From Clostridia bacterium (lineage in GTDB: Bacteria > Bacillota_A > Clostridia > Christensenellales > Aristaeellaceae): a DNA stretch of 53,566 nt. The translations under genes were made by a program, and so were the position numbers. Shown piece after piece: positions 1 through 6,589 of this stretch. Below the pieces are notes generated by a model. It had not been told where the DNA came from and did no database searches. It was given only the letters and a program-made list of their open reading frames with translations. Location: the NCBI GenBank assembly GCA_017620455.1, contig JAFZQK010000002.1:1-53566 (forward strand), written 5' to 3'. The number at the start of each line of letters is the position of its first letter. Position 1 is the stretch's first letter.

Positions 1-1
1 C

Positions 2-1327
2 TTCAAGCTCACCGCCCTGTCCGGCGCCTATTGGAAGAACGATCAGAAAAACAAGATGCTCACCCGCATCAACGGCGTGGCCTTCCGCTCCCAGGATGAG
101 CTCAAGGAATACCAGCGCATGATCGAGGAAGCCGAAAAGCGGGATCACCGCCGCATCGGCAAGGAAATGAACCTGTTCATGCTCCGGGACGAAGGCCCCG
201 GCTTCCCCTTCTTCCTGCCCAAGGGCATGGCCCTCAAAAACGCCCTCATCGATTACTGGCGCGATATCCACTACGCCGCCGATTACGTGGAAGTATCCAC
301 GCCCCTGATCATGAACCGCCGCCTGTGGGAGACCAGCGGCCATTGGGATCATTACAAGGACAACATGTACGCCACCAAGATCGACGACGAGGATTACTGC
401 ATCAAGCCCATGAACTGCCCCGGCGGTGTGCTGGTGTACGCCAGCCAGCCCCATTCCTACCGGGATCTGCCCATGCGCGTGGGCGAGATCGGCCTGGTGC
501 ACCGGCATGAACTGCGGGGCACGCTCCACGGCCTGTTCCGGGTGCGCTGCTTCAATCAGGACGACGCCCATATCTTCATGACCCGGGAGCAGATTCCGGA
601 TGAGATCGCGGGGGTCGTGCACCTGATCAACCAGGTGTACAGCAAATTCGGCTTCGATTACTTTGTGGAGCTGTCCACCCGGCCGGAAAATTCCATGGGC
701 TCCGACGAGGACTGGGAAGACGCCACCAACGGCCTTAAGGCCGCCCTGGAAAGGCTGCATATGCCCTACACCGTCAACGAGGGCGACGGCGCGTTCTACG
801 GCCCCAAGATCGACTTCCATCTGCGGGACTGCCTGGGCCGCACCTGGCAGTGCGGCACCATCCAGCTGGACTTCCAGATGCCGCTGAACTTCCAGCTGGA
901 ATACACCGCCGAGGACGGCAGCAAGAAGCGCCCTATCATGATCCATCGGGTGTGCTTCGGCTCCATCGAGCGCTTCATCGGTATCCTCACCGAGCATTTC
1001 GCCGGCAAGTTCCCCACGTGGCTCGCCCCGCTGCAGGTGAAGGTGCTGCCCGTTTCCGACAAGAGCATGGACTACGCCCGCAAGGTATACCAGTTCTTCA
1101 AGGATCAGCGGGTACGGGTGGAGCTGGACGACCGGAACGAGAAGATCGGCTACAAGATCCGCTACGCCCGCCAGGTGGACCGGGTGCCCTACATGATCAT
1201 CATCGGCGAAAAGGAGATCGCCGAGGGCAATATCTCCGTCCGCGACCGGGAGACGGATCAGACCGCCGTGTACTCCCTGGAGGATTTCTCCGCCAAGCTG
1301 GAAAAGGAAATCCGGGAAAGGATCTGA
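2..1327 (+). CDS. thrS: Threonyl-tRNA synthetase (5' truncated by window edge)
   Basis: Charges tRNA-Thr with threonine in the cytoplasm. The reading frame is open from base 2, so the gene begins outside the window; 441 residues are visible of about 640 usual, and the missing part would be the TGS and editing domains. What remains is the class II catalytic core (MNCPGG with the zinc Cys, VHRHELRGTLHGLFRVR as motif 2, QDDAHIF, and MIHRVCFGSIERF as motif 3) followed by the anticodon-binding domain from about residue 340. The frame upstream of the first visible ATG (base 56) reads SGAYWKNDQKNKML, a typical ThrRS segment, so base 56 is not the start. A strong terminator follows 20 bases after the stop. 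Confidence 0.97.
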   Translation, partial: FKLTALSGAYWKNDQKNKMLTRINGVAFRSQDELKEYQRMIEEAEKRDHRRIGKEMNLFMLRDEGPGFPFFLPKGMALKNALIDYWRDIHYAADYVEVSTPLIMNRRLWETSGHWDHYKDNMYATKIDDEDYCIKPMNCPGGVLVYASQPHSYRDLPMRVGEIGLVHRHELRGTLHGLFRVRCFNQDDAHIFMTREQIPDEIAGVVHLINQVYSKFGFDYFVELSTRPENSMGSDEDWEDATNGLKAALERLHMPYTVNEGDGAFYGPKIDFHLRDCLGRTWQCGTIQLDFQMPLNFQLEYTAEDGSKKRPIMIHRVCFGSIERFIGILTEHFAGKFPTWLAPLQVKVLPVSDKSMDYARKVYQFFKDQRVRVELDDRNEKIGYKIRYARQVDRVPYMIIIGEKEIAEGNISVRDRETDQTAVYSLEDFSAKLEKEIRERI

Positions 1328-1346
1328 TCCCGCCCGCATCCGTTCA

Positions 1347-1373
1347 GGCAGCCCACGCCGGGCTGCCTTTTTT
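1347..1373 (+). terminator. Rho-independent terminator of thrS
   Basis: Perfect 8-bp stem GGCAGCCC / GGGCTGCC with a 5-base loop, then six T residues. Confidence 0.9.
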
Positions 1374-1406
1374 CTGCGCAGCGGCCCATGGCAAGGCCCG
1401 TGTCCC

Positions 1407-1435
1407 TTTACATTTTTGTCTTCCGATGGTATAAT
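1407..1435 (+). promoter_or_regulatory. Sigma-A-type promoter for the lipoprotein pair
   Basis: -35 TTTACA and -10 TATAAT separated by 17 bases, 102 bases upstream of the first lipoprotein start. Confidence 0.75.
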
Positions 1436-1536
1436 AGGCGCGAATGATGCCCCGCCGGGCGGCAGCGGGCAGAACGGATCGGCCTGCATATCCGCCGCTG
1501 TGCGCATGGCGGGAAAGAAAAGGATGGGAAGATCGC

Positions 1537-1893
1537 ATGAAAAAGAGGCTTATCGCGGCTGCACTGCTGCTGACGCTGATGCTGACGCTGACCGCGTGCG
1601 GCGGCGGCGGAAGCCTGGAGGGGACTTGGAAATTCATTTCCGGCAGCCAGGCTGCCATCGACCAGAAATTCAACTTTGCCAACCTCACCGGCACGGAGAT
1701 CACCCTGATCTTCAAGGACGGAGATCTGACCCGGATCACCAAGAACGCGTCTGGCGAAAGCGAGGAGCATTTTTCCTATAAGGTGAACGGCAGCAAACTG
1801 GAAATCAACGGCAATGCTTCCGAATTCACCATCAAGGAGAATACCCTCAGCCTGGCGCTGGACGGCACCGAACAGGCCTTTACCCGCCAGTAA
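1537..1893 (+). CDS. Small lipoprotein, lipocalin-like family
   Basis: 118-residue exported lipoprotein of unknown function. The start at 1537 gives a classical signal (MKKR, then a Leu/Ala-rich core) ending in the lipobox LTAC, so Cys21 should be lipidated and the protein membrane-anchored outside the cell. An upstream in-frame ATG at 1444 would add 31 residues with no signal character. The mature part starts GGGGSLEGTWKF and alternates short polar and hydrophobic strands, like small lipocalin-like beta-barrel lipoproteins of Clostridia. The next gene is a diverged copy: both have the G(T/V)WK opening, a YK(V/I)NG element, and end in (A/E)FTR. The family is a guess from pattern only. Confidence 0.8.
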   Translation: MKKRLIAAALLLTLMLTLTACGGGGSLEGTWKFISGSQAAIDQKFNFANLTGTEITLIFKDGDLTRITKNASGESEEHFSYKVNGSKLEINGNASEFTIKENTLSLALDGTEQAFTRQ

Positions 1894-1971
1894 ACGCTTT
1901 CGTCCGGTCCCCCAAAGCGGCACGCGCCTTTACAGGCGATGCAGAATAACCGATAAAGGATGGGAAAAAGC

Positions 1972-2334
1972 ATGAAGAAATTCAGCCTGGTTTGTCTTCT
2001 GCTGGTCCTTGTCCTGCTGCTGACGGCCTGCGGCGGCAGCGCCATTGAAGGCGTCTGGAAGCTGAAAAACGTCACCGTCGGCGGCTCCGGCGATCAGTTT
2101 GTCCAGGCGCTGGCCGCAGTCAGCGCCGAAGGCGGCAGCCTGACCCTTTCGTTCCGGGGCGGCGCCATGACCATGGCCATAGACGCCCAGGGCAAGACCG
2201 AATCCAACAGCACCGGCTACAAAATCAACGGCGATAAGCTGGAGCTGGAAGGCACCGCGCTGTCCTTCAGCGTCAACGGCGATGCCCTGACCCTGACGGA
2301 CGGCACGACGGAAATGGAATTCACCCGGAATTGA
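1972..2334 (+). CDS. Small lipoprotein, paralogue of the preceding gene
   Basis: 120-residue exported lipoprotein, function unknown. The start MKKFSLVC at 1972 follows AAAGGATGGG. An in-frame ATG twelve bases earlier is less likely because the positively charged n-region should be terminal. The lipobox is LTAC. The mature protein parallels its upstream neighbour (GVWKLKN, YKINGDKLELEG, EFTR at the C-terminus), so the pair arose by tandem duplication. The 78-base gap has no obvious terminator, so they are probably co-transcribed from the promoter at 1407. Confidence 0.8.
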   Translation: MKKFSLVCLLLVLVLLLTACGGSAIEGVWKLKNVTVGGSGDQFVQALAAVSAEGGSLTLSFRGGAMTMAIDAQGKTESNSTGYKINGDKLELEGTALSFSVNGDALTLTDGTTEMEFTRN

Positions 2335-2350
2335 CTTTTTCGGGAAACAA

Positions 2351-2382
2351 AAAAGGCTTCGGATCATTCCGGAGCCTTTTTT
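2351..2382 (+). terminator. Terminator of the lipoprotein pair
   Basis: Stem GGCTTCGGA / TTCCGGAGCC with one G-T wobble, flanked by A residues and followed by six T residues. It lies between convergent genes and may also act on the minus strand. Confidence 0.85.
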
Positions 2383-2392
2383 ACGTTGCCGT

Positions 2393-3022
2393 TTATTTCC
2401 CTTCGTGAAAGCTGGTGAACGATTCTCGTTCCACGGCCGGCAGCCCGTTTTTTTTCTTTTCCGCCCCGATGGCCCGCAGGAGGAAAGCCATGTTCCTTCC
2501 CAGGTTCCGCATGGTCTGCAGGCCTTCCAGATCCTTTTCCACGTCCGCGGCGGTAAAGCCGTGCACCTGGTTCCAGTACGTGCTGGAAACCACGGGCATG
2601 CCGGAAATGCCGAAATACTTGTTCAGCGCGTCGAAGGACGCGGTGTTCCCGCCCCGGCGGCAGCTCACCACCGCCGCCCCCGCCTTCATGTGCTTGGAAA
2701 AGGGCGTAGAGTAGAACAGCCGGTCCAGGAAGGAGAGGAGCGTCCCGTTGGGCAAAGCGTAATACACGGGGCTGCCCACCACGATGCCGTCCGCCTGCTC
2801 AAATTTCGGCGCGGTTTCATTCACCAGATCCTGAAACACGCAGCGTCCGTTCTTCCGGCAGAAGCCGCAGGCGACGCACCCGCGGATCGCTTCCTTGCCC
2901 ACGTGGATCATTTCCGTTTCGATCCCTTCCGCGTTCAGCGTCCGGGCCACCTCCTCCAGCGCCCGGGCGGTGCAGCCCTTGGCGTGGGGGCTGCCGTTCA
3001 CAAGCAACACCCGATAAGCCAT
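2393..3022 (-). CDS. Flavodoxin-family NAD(P)H-dependent FMN oxidoreductase
   Basis: Predicted cytoplasmic flavoprotein of 209 residues. The N-terminus YRVLLVNGSPHAKGCTA is the FMN phosphate-binding loop of the NADPH-dependent FMN reductase fold, and GSPVYYALPNGTLLSFLDR is the flavin-ring loop. A cysteine cluster, CVACGFCRKNGRC at about residues 50-62, is typical of the subfamily related to iron-sulfur flavoproteins, so it may bind a cluster or be redox active. Substrate unknown. The ATG at 3022 has AAGGAGGA just upstream; GTG at 3025 is an alternative. It follows ackA on the same strand, but a terminator-like hairpin sits in the 66-base gap, so expression may depend on read-through. Confidence 0.85.
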   Translation of the reverse strand: MAYRVLLVNGSPHAKGCTARALEEVARTLNAEGIETEMIHVGKEAIRGCVACGFCRKNGRCVFQDLVNETAPKFEQADGIVVGSPVYYALPNGTLLSFLDRLFYSTPFSKHMKAGAAVVSCRRGGNTASFDALNKYFGISGMPVVSSTYWNQVHGFTAADVEKDLEGLQTMRNLGRNMAFLLRAIGAEKKKNGLPAVERESFTSFHEGK

Positions 3023-3040
3023 CACGATCCTCCTTTTTCA

Positions 3041-3071
3041 AAAAAGAAAAGGGAGCGCCTGCGCAGCCCCC
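3041..3071 (-). terminator. Terminator or attenuator after ackA
   Basis: On the minus strand: GGGGGC, a bulged T, GC, loop GCAG, GC, GCTCCC, then a T-rich run TTTTCTTTTTT. It ends only about 20 bases before the downstream flavodoxin-like gene. Confidence 0.6.
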
Positions 3072-3088
3072 TTCCGCAATCCCGATGA

Positions 3089-4303
3089 TTACAGCTTGCT
3101 CACCAGCTCCAGGGTGTCCCGGGCGATGGCGATTTCCTCGTTGGTGGGGATCACCAGCACCTTCACCCTGCTGTCGGCGGCGGAAATATCCGTTTCCGTG
3201 GCCCGGCCGGGCTTCACGGAGGCGTTCTTTTCCTCGTCGATCTTCGCGCCCAGGAATTCCATATCGGCCATCACGTCCCGGCGCAGCTCGATATTGTTTT
3301 CGCCGATGCCCGCGGTGAACACGATGGCGTCCACGCCGCCCATGGCCGCGGCATAGCTGCCGATGTACTTCTTGATGCCGTAAACCAGCATATCCCGGGC
3401 CAGCTTCGCCCGCTCATGGCCTTCCCGGGCCGCCTTGTCCACGTCCCGCATGTCGTTGGAAAGGCCGCTGATGCCCAGCAATCCGCTCTTCTTGTTGCAG
3501 ATGTTCAGCATTTCGTCCACGGAAATGTGATCGTTATCGCAGATGTACTGCACCACCGCAGGGTCCATCACGCCGCTGCGGGTGCCCATGATGACGCCCT
3601 CCAAAGGCGTGATGCCCATGGACGTATCCACGCACTTGCCGTCCTTCACCGCGCTCAGAGAAGAGCCGTTGCCCAGATGGGCGATGATGATGCGCAGGCC
3701 CTTGGGATCCCTTTGCAGGAATTCGGCGGTGCGCTTGCTCACATAGCGGTGGCTGGTGCCGTGGAAGCCGTAGCGCCGCACGTGCAGCCTTTCGTAATAA
3801 TCGTAAGGCACGCCGTACATATACGCCTTGGGCGGCATGGTCTGGTGGAAAGCGGTATCGAACACCGCCACCATGGGCGTGCCGGGCATCACTTCCCGGC
3901 AGGCCTTGATGCCCATGAGGTTGGCGGGATTATGCAGCGGCCCCAGGGGGATGAATTCCTCGATGGCGTCCATGACCGCCTGGTTGATCACCACGGATTC
4001 GGAGAATTTGTTCCCGCCGTGCAGCACGCGGTGGCCCACCGCGCCGATCTCGCTCATGTCCTTCACGACGCCGTTTTCCTTGTCCGTCAGGGCGCGGATC
4101 ATCAGCTGGCAGCCCTTCACGTGGTCCCCGATGGGCTCCTCCACGTCGAACACGGTCTTTCCGTCCACCTTCATTTCCGCGTGGCCCACGCCGCCCATGC
4201 CGATGCGTTCCACCAGGCCCTTCGCCAGGGTCTGTTCGTTGTCCATATCGATCAGCTGGTATTTCAGCGAGGAGGAACCGGCGTTGACGATCAAAACTTT
4301 CAT
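3089..4303 (-). CDS. ackA: Acetate kinase
   Basis: Converts acetyl phosphate and ADP to acetate and ATP, the energy-yielding last step of acetate fermentation in the cytoplasm. 404 residues, the usual length. The ASKHA-fold signatures are all present: NAGSSSLKYQL at the start, HRVLHGG, DTAFHQTMP with the catalytic Asp, GFHGTSHRYV, MGTRSGVMDP with the active-site Arg, and FTAGIGENN near the C-terminus. The start at 4303 matches the family; an in-frame ATG nine codons earlier lies after the promoter but adds a non-conserved extension. No pta is nearby. A near-consensus promoter lies just upstream, so expression is probably high. Confidence 0.98.
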   Translation of the reverse strand: MKVLIVNAGSSSLKYQLIDMDNEQTLAKGLVERIGMGGVGHAEMKVDGKTVFDVEEPIGDHVKGCQLMIRALTDKENGVVKDMSEIGAVGHRVLHGGNKFSESVVINQAVMDAIEEFIPLGPLHNPANLMGIKACREVMPGTPMVAVFDTAFHQTMPPKAYMYGVPYDYYERLHVRRYGFHGTSHRYVSKRTAEFLQRDPKGLRIIIAHLGNGSSLSAVKDGKCVDTSMGITPLEGVIMGTRSGVMDPAVVQYICDNDHISVDEMLNICNKKSGLLGISGLSNDMRDVDKAAREGHERAKLARDMLVYGIKKYIGSYAAAMGGVDAIVFTAGIGENNIELRRDVMADMEFLGAKIDEEKNASVKPGRATETDISAADSRVKVLVIPTNEEIAIARDTLELVSKL

Positions 4304-4345
4304 TTGCGATGCATCTCCCTCAATTATCATTGTTTGCCATCAATC

Positions 4346-4374
4346 ATTATACAGGAAGAATCCGCGTTTGACAA
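4346..4374 (-). promoter_or_regulatory. Sigma-A promoter of ackA
   Basis: Minus strand TTGTCA, 17 bases, TATAAT, ending 43 bases before the ackA start codon. Confidence 0.85.
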
Positions 4375-4377
4375 GGC

Positions 4378-4413
4378 AAAAAAATCCCCCGGCCGGACAT
4401 TCCCGGCCGGGGA
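4378..4413 (-). terminator. Terminator of the AraC-GGDEF gene
   Basis: Minus strand CCCCGGCCGG, loop GAATGT, CCGGCCGGGG, then GA and seven T residues. It directly abuts the -35 of the ackA promoter, insulating the two units. Confidence 0.9.
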
Positions 4414-4426
4414 TGCGTTTCCGCCG

Positions 4427-5230
4427 TCATTCCGATTGCCGCTTGGCGCTGATCAGCGCATTGTAGATTTCGGGATACAGTTCGCTGTACCGGATAGCCT
4501 TGTCCTCGATCTTCATTTTCGCGCTGTACAGCGAAAGCGGGATCTTCCGCCCTTCCCAATCCACGGCCTCGCCGTTGCGGTCCGTCACCTTTTTCGCCAC
4601 CGCGTCCGCCTCCGCCTCGTCCGCCAGGCCCGTTACCAGGGCGAATTCGTCGCCGCCGATGCGGAAAAAGAGCATCTTCTCCCCCGCCGCGTCCTCGATG
4701 CGGCGCATGGATTCCCGGATGGCGATGTCCCCCGCTTTGCGGGAAATTTCATTGATGGGCACCAGGTTCTGAATGTCGAAGGCCAGCATATAGGTGCCCC
4801 GGGCCTGGGACAAGAGATCGTACAGCTCGGTGATATCGTACTTCCGCATGATTCTTCCTCCATTCTCATTGTCAAGGATTTCAAATTTAGGAAACATGCC
4901 GGTGAATTTCCGGCTTTTCCGGAAGGAAGCCGGGGGCTCGCCCCACATCCGGGCGAAAGCCCTCGTCAGCGCCTCCTGGGACTGATACCCCCAGTCCAGG
5001 GCCAGATCCAGGATGCTCCTGTCGCTCTTCACCAGCTCCCGGGCGCAGCAGGTGAGCCGACGCCGAGTCACATAATCGGAAACGCCGATGTGGAACGCAT
5101 AGCTGAACAGCTTCTGCAGGCTGGAAAGCGAGCAGCAGCAGTAAGCGGCGATGTCCGATTGGGAGAAATCCTCCCGCAGGTGGTCCTCGATGTAATTGAG
5201 CGCGTCATTCAGGATGCACAAATTTTTCAC
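4427..5230 (-). CDS. AraC-type HTH / degenerate GGDEF fusion protein
   Basis: 267-residue soluble two-domain protein. Residues 1-105 form an AraC/XylS double helix-turn-helix at the N-terminus (YIEDHLREDFSQSDIAAYC, SLSSLQKLF, SILDLALDWGYQSQEALTRAFARMWGEPPASFR), the reverse of the usual order in which the HTH is C-terminal. Residues about 128-267 are a compact diguanylate-cyclase-like domain: MLAFDI with a metal Asp, an INE segment, and RIGGDEFAL with an intact GGDEF. It is shorter than normal, lacks an RxxD inhibitory site before GGDEF, and its C-terminal part is poorly conserved. It could make or sense a cyclic dinucleotide and act on DNA. The start is GTG, with AAGGAGG seven bases upstream. 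It is divergent from ychF with its own promoter and terminator. Confidence 0.85.
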   Translation of the reverse strand: MKNLCILNDALNYIEDHLREDFSQSDIAAYCCCSLSSLQKLFSYAFHIGVSDYVTRRRLTCCARELVKSDRSILDLALDWGYQSQEALTRAFARMWGEPPASFRKSRKFTGMFPKFEILDNENGGRIMRKYDITELYDLLSQARGTYMLAFDIQNLVPINEISRKAGDIAIRESMRRIEDAAGEKMLFFRIGGDEFALVTGLADEAEADAVAKKVTDRNGEAVDWEGRKIPLSLYSAKMKIEDKAIRYSELYPEIYNALISAKRQSE

Positions 5231-5280
5231 GGGGCCGCCTCCTTCCGGGAAAATGAGGGTCCTCTTGCGATCGCACCCTC

Positions 5281-5309
5281 AGTATAGCACGGCTTTTCCC
5301 GCCTGTCTT
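5281..5309 (-). promoter_or_regulatory. Promoter of the AraC-GGDEF gene
   Basis: Minus strand AAGACA, 17 bases, TATACT; divergent from the ychF promoter about 20 bases away. Confidence 0.55.
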
Positions 5310-5328
5310 GATCGTTTGAGCATTTTTC

Positions 5329-5357
5329 TTGCAATCCGCTTTTTCCTCATGTATAAT
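5329..5357 (+). promoter_or_regulatory. Promoter of ychF
   Basis: TTGCAA, 17 bases, TATAAT, ending 55 bases before the ychF start. Confidence 0.8.
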
Positions 5358-5411
5358 GGATGCGCTGCCAGAGCAGCCATGAATGACGCAAGCAAAGGGG
5401 ATTCAAGCGAT

Positions 5412-6509
5412 ATGAAACTCGGTGTCGTGGGGCTTCCAAACGTAGGGAAAAGCACGCTGTTCAACGCCATCACGGGCGCGGGCGCCCAGGCGGCTAATTA
5501 TCCTTTCTGCACCATCGAGCCCAACGCCGGCATCGTGCCGGTGCCGGATCATCGGCTTTCCGTGCTGGCGGAAATGTATCATCCCAAAAAGGTGACCCCC
5601 GCCACCGTGGAATTCGTGGACATCGCGGGCCTGGTGAAGGGCGCCAGCAAGGGCGAGGGCCTGGGCAACAAATTCCTCTCCCACATCAGGGAGTGCGAGG
5701 CCATCGTGCATGTGGTGCGCTGCTTCGAGGATGAAAACATCATCCACGTGGACGGCAGCGTGGACCCCGCCCGGGACATCGAAACCATCAACCTGGAGCT
5801 GATCTTCGCCGATATGGAAACCGTGTCCCGCCGGGAGGAAAAGGCCCGGAAGTTGGTCAAGACCGGCGAAAAGAAATACGGCGAGGAAGCGGATCTGGCC
5901 GCCCGGGTGCTATCGCACCTGGAAAGCGGCAGGCCCGCCCGCACCTGCCCCCTTACCGACGATGAAAAGGAAACCGTCCGGGGCTGGTTCCTGCTGACCA
6001 CGAAGCCCGTGATCTACGCCGCCAACATTTCCGAGGATCAGGTGTCCGACGAGGAGGACAGCATCGGATTCGTCCGCCAGGTGAAGCAGATCGCCGAAAA
6101 GGAAAACGCCGAGGTGCTGGTGATCTCCGCCCGGATCGAGGAGGAGATCGCCCAGATGGAGCCGGAGGAAAAAGAGGAATTCCTTCAGGAGCTGGGCATC
6201 GGCCAGAGCGGCCTGGACCGGCTGATCCGCAAGTGCTACCACCTGCTGGGCCTCATTTCCTTCCTCACCGCCGGCGAGGACGAGTGCCGGGCCTGGACCA
6301 TCGTCCGGGGCACAAAAGCCCCCCAGGCCGCGGGCAAGATCCACACCGATTTTGAGCGCGGCTTCATCCGGGCCGAGATCGTGCCCTTTGAGACCCTGCA
6401 CGAATTGGGCAGCATGGCGGCCTGCAAGGAAAAGGGCCTGGTGCGCTCCGAGGGCAAAGATTACGTGATGCAGGACGGGGACGTGACGCTGTTCCGCTTC
6501 AACGTATAA
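5412..6509 (+). CDS. ychF: Redox-regulated ATPase YchF (Obg-like)
   Basis: Ribosome-associated P-loop NTPase of the Obg/HflX superfamily, 365 residues, the standard length. Domains in order: G domain with GLPNVGKSTLFN as Walker A at the N-terminus and DIAGLVKGASKGEGLGNKF as switch II, a coiled-coil insertion around EETVSRREEKARKL, then NISED in place of NKxD, which in this family shifts specificity from GTP to ATP. The C-terminal TGS domain contains AWTIVRGTKAPQAAGKIHTDFERGFIRAE. The ATG at 5412 follows AAGGGGA; the longer upstream frame has no family similarity. It is probably monocistronic, with its own promoter and a strong terminator. Confidence 0.97.
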   Translation: MKLGVVGLPNVGKSTLFNAITGAGAQAANYPFCTIEPNAGIVPVPDHRLSVLAEMYHPKKVTPATVEFVDIAGLVKGASKGEGLGNKFLSHIRECEAIVHVVRCFEDENIIHVDGSVDPARDIETINLELIFADMETVSRREEKARKLVKTGEKKYGEEADLAARVLSHLESGRPARTCPLTDDEKETVRGWFLLTTKPVIYAANISEDQVSDEEDSIGFVRQVKQIAEKENAEVLVISARIEEEIAQMEPEEKEEFLQELGIGQSGLDRLIRKCYHLLGLISFLTAGEDECRAWTIVRGTKAPQAAGKIHTDFERGFIRAEIVPFETLHELGSMAACKEKGLVRSEGKDYVMQDGDVTLFRFNV

Positions 6510-6526
6510 AAACGAATCAGTAAAAG

Positions 6527-6569
6527 CGGGAGGGGGCTTTCTTTCCGGAGAAAGCCCCCTCCCGTTTTT
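6527..6569 (+). terminator. Strong terminator between convergent ychF and glgP
   Basis: 15-bp stem CGGGAGGGGGCTTTC / GAAAGCCCCCTCCCG, 8-base loop, then TTTTTGTTTT. On the other strand it is followed by CTTTTA, so it may serve glgP too. Confidence 0.93.
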
Positions 6570-6589
6570 GTTTTGAAACAGCCTGTTTA

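Noticed and set aside
3416..5287. 623-residue open frame opposite ackA and the AraC-GGDEF gene
   Set aside because: Same composition artefact; it shows no recognisable domain and both opposite genes are certain.
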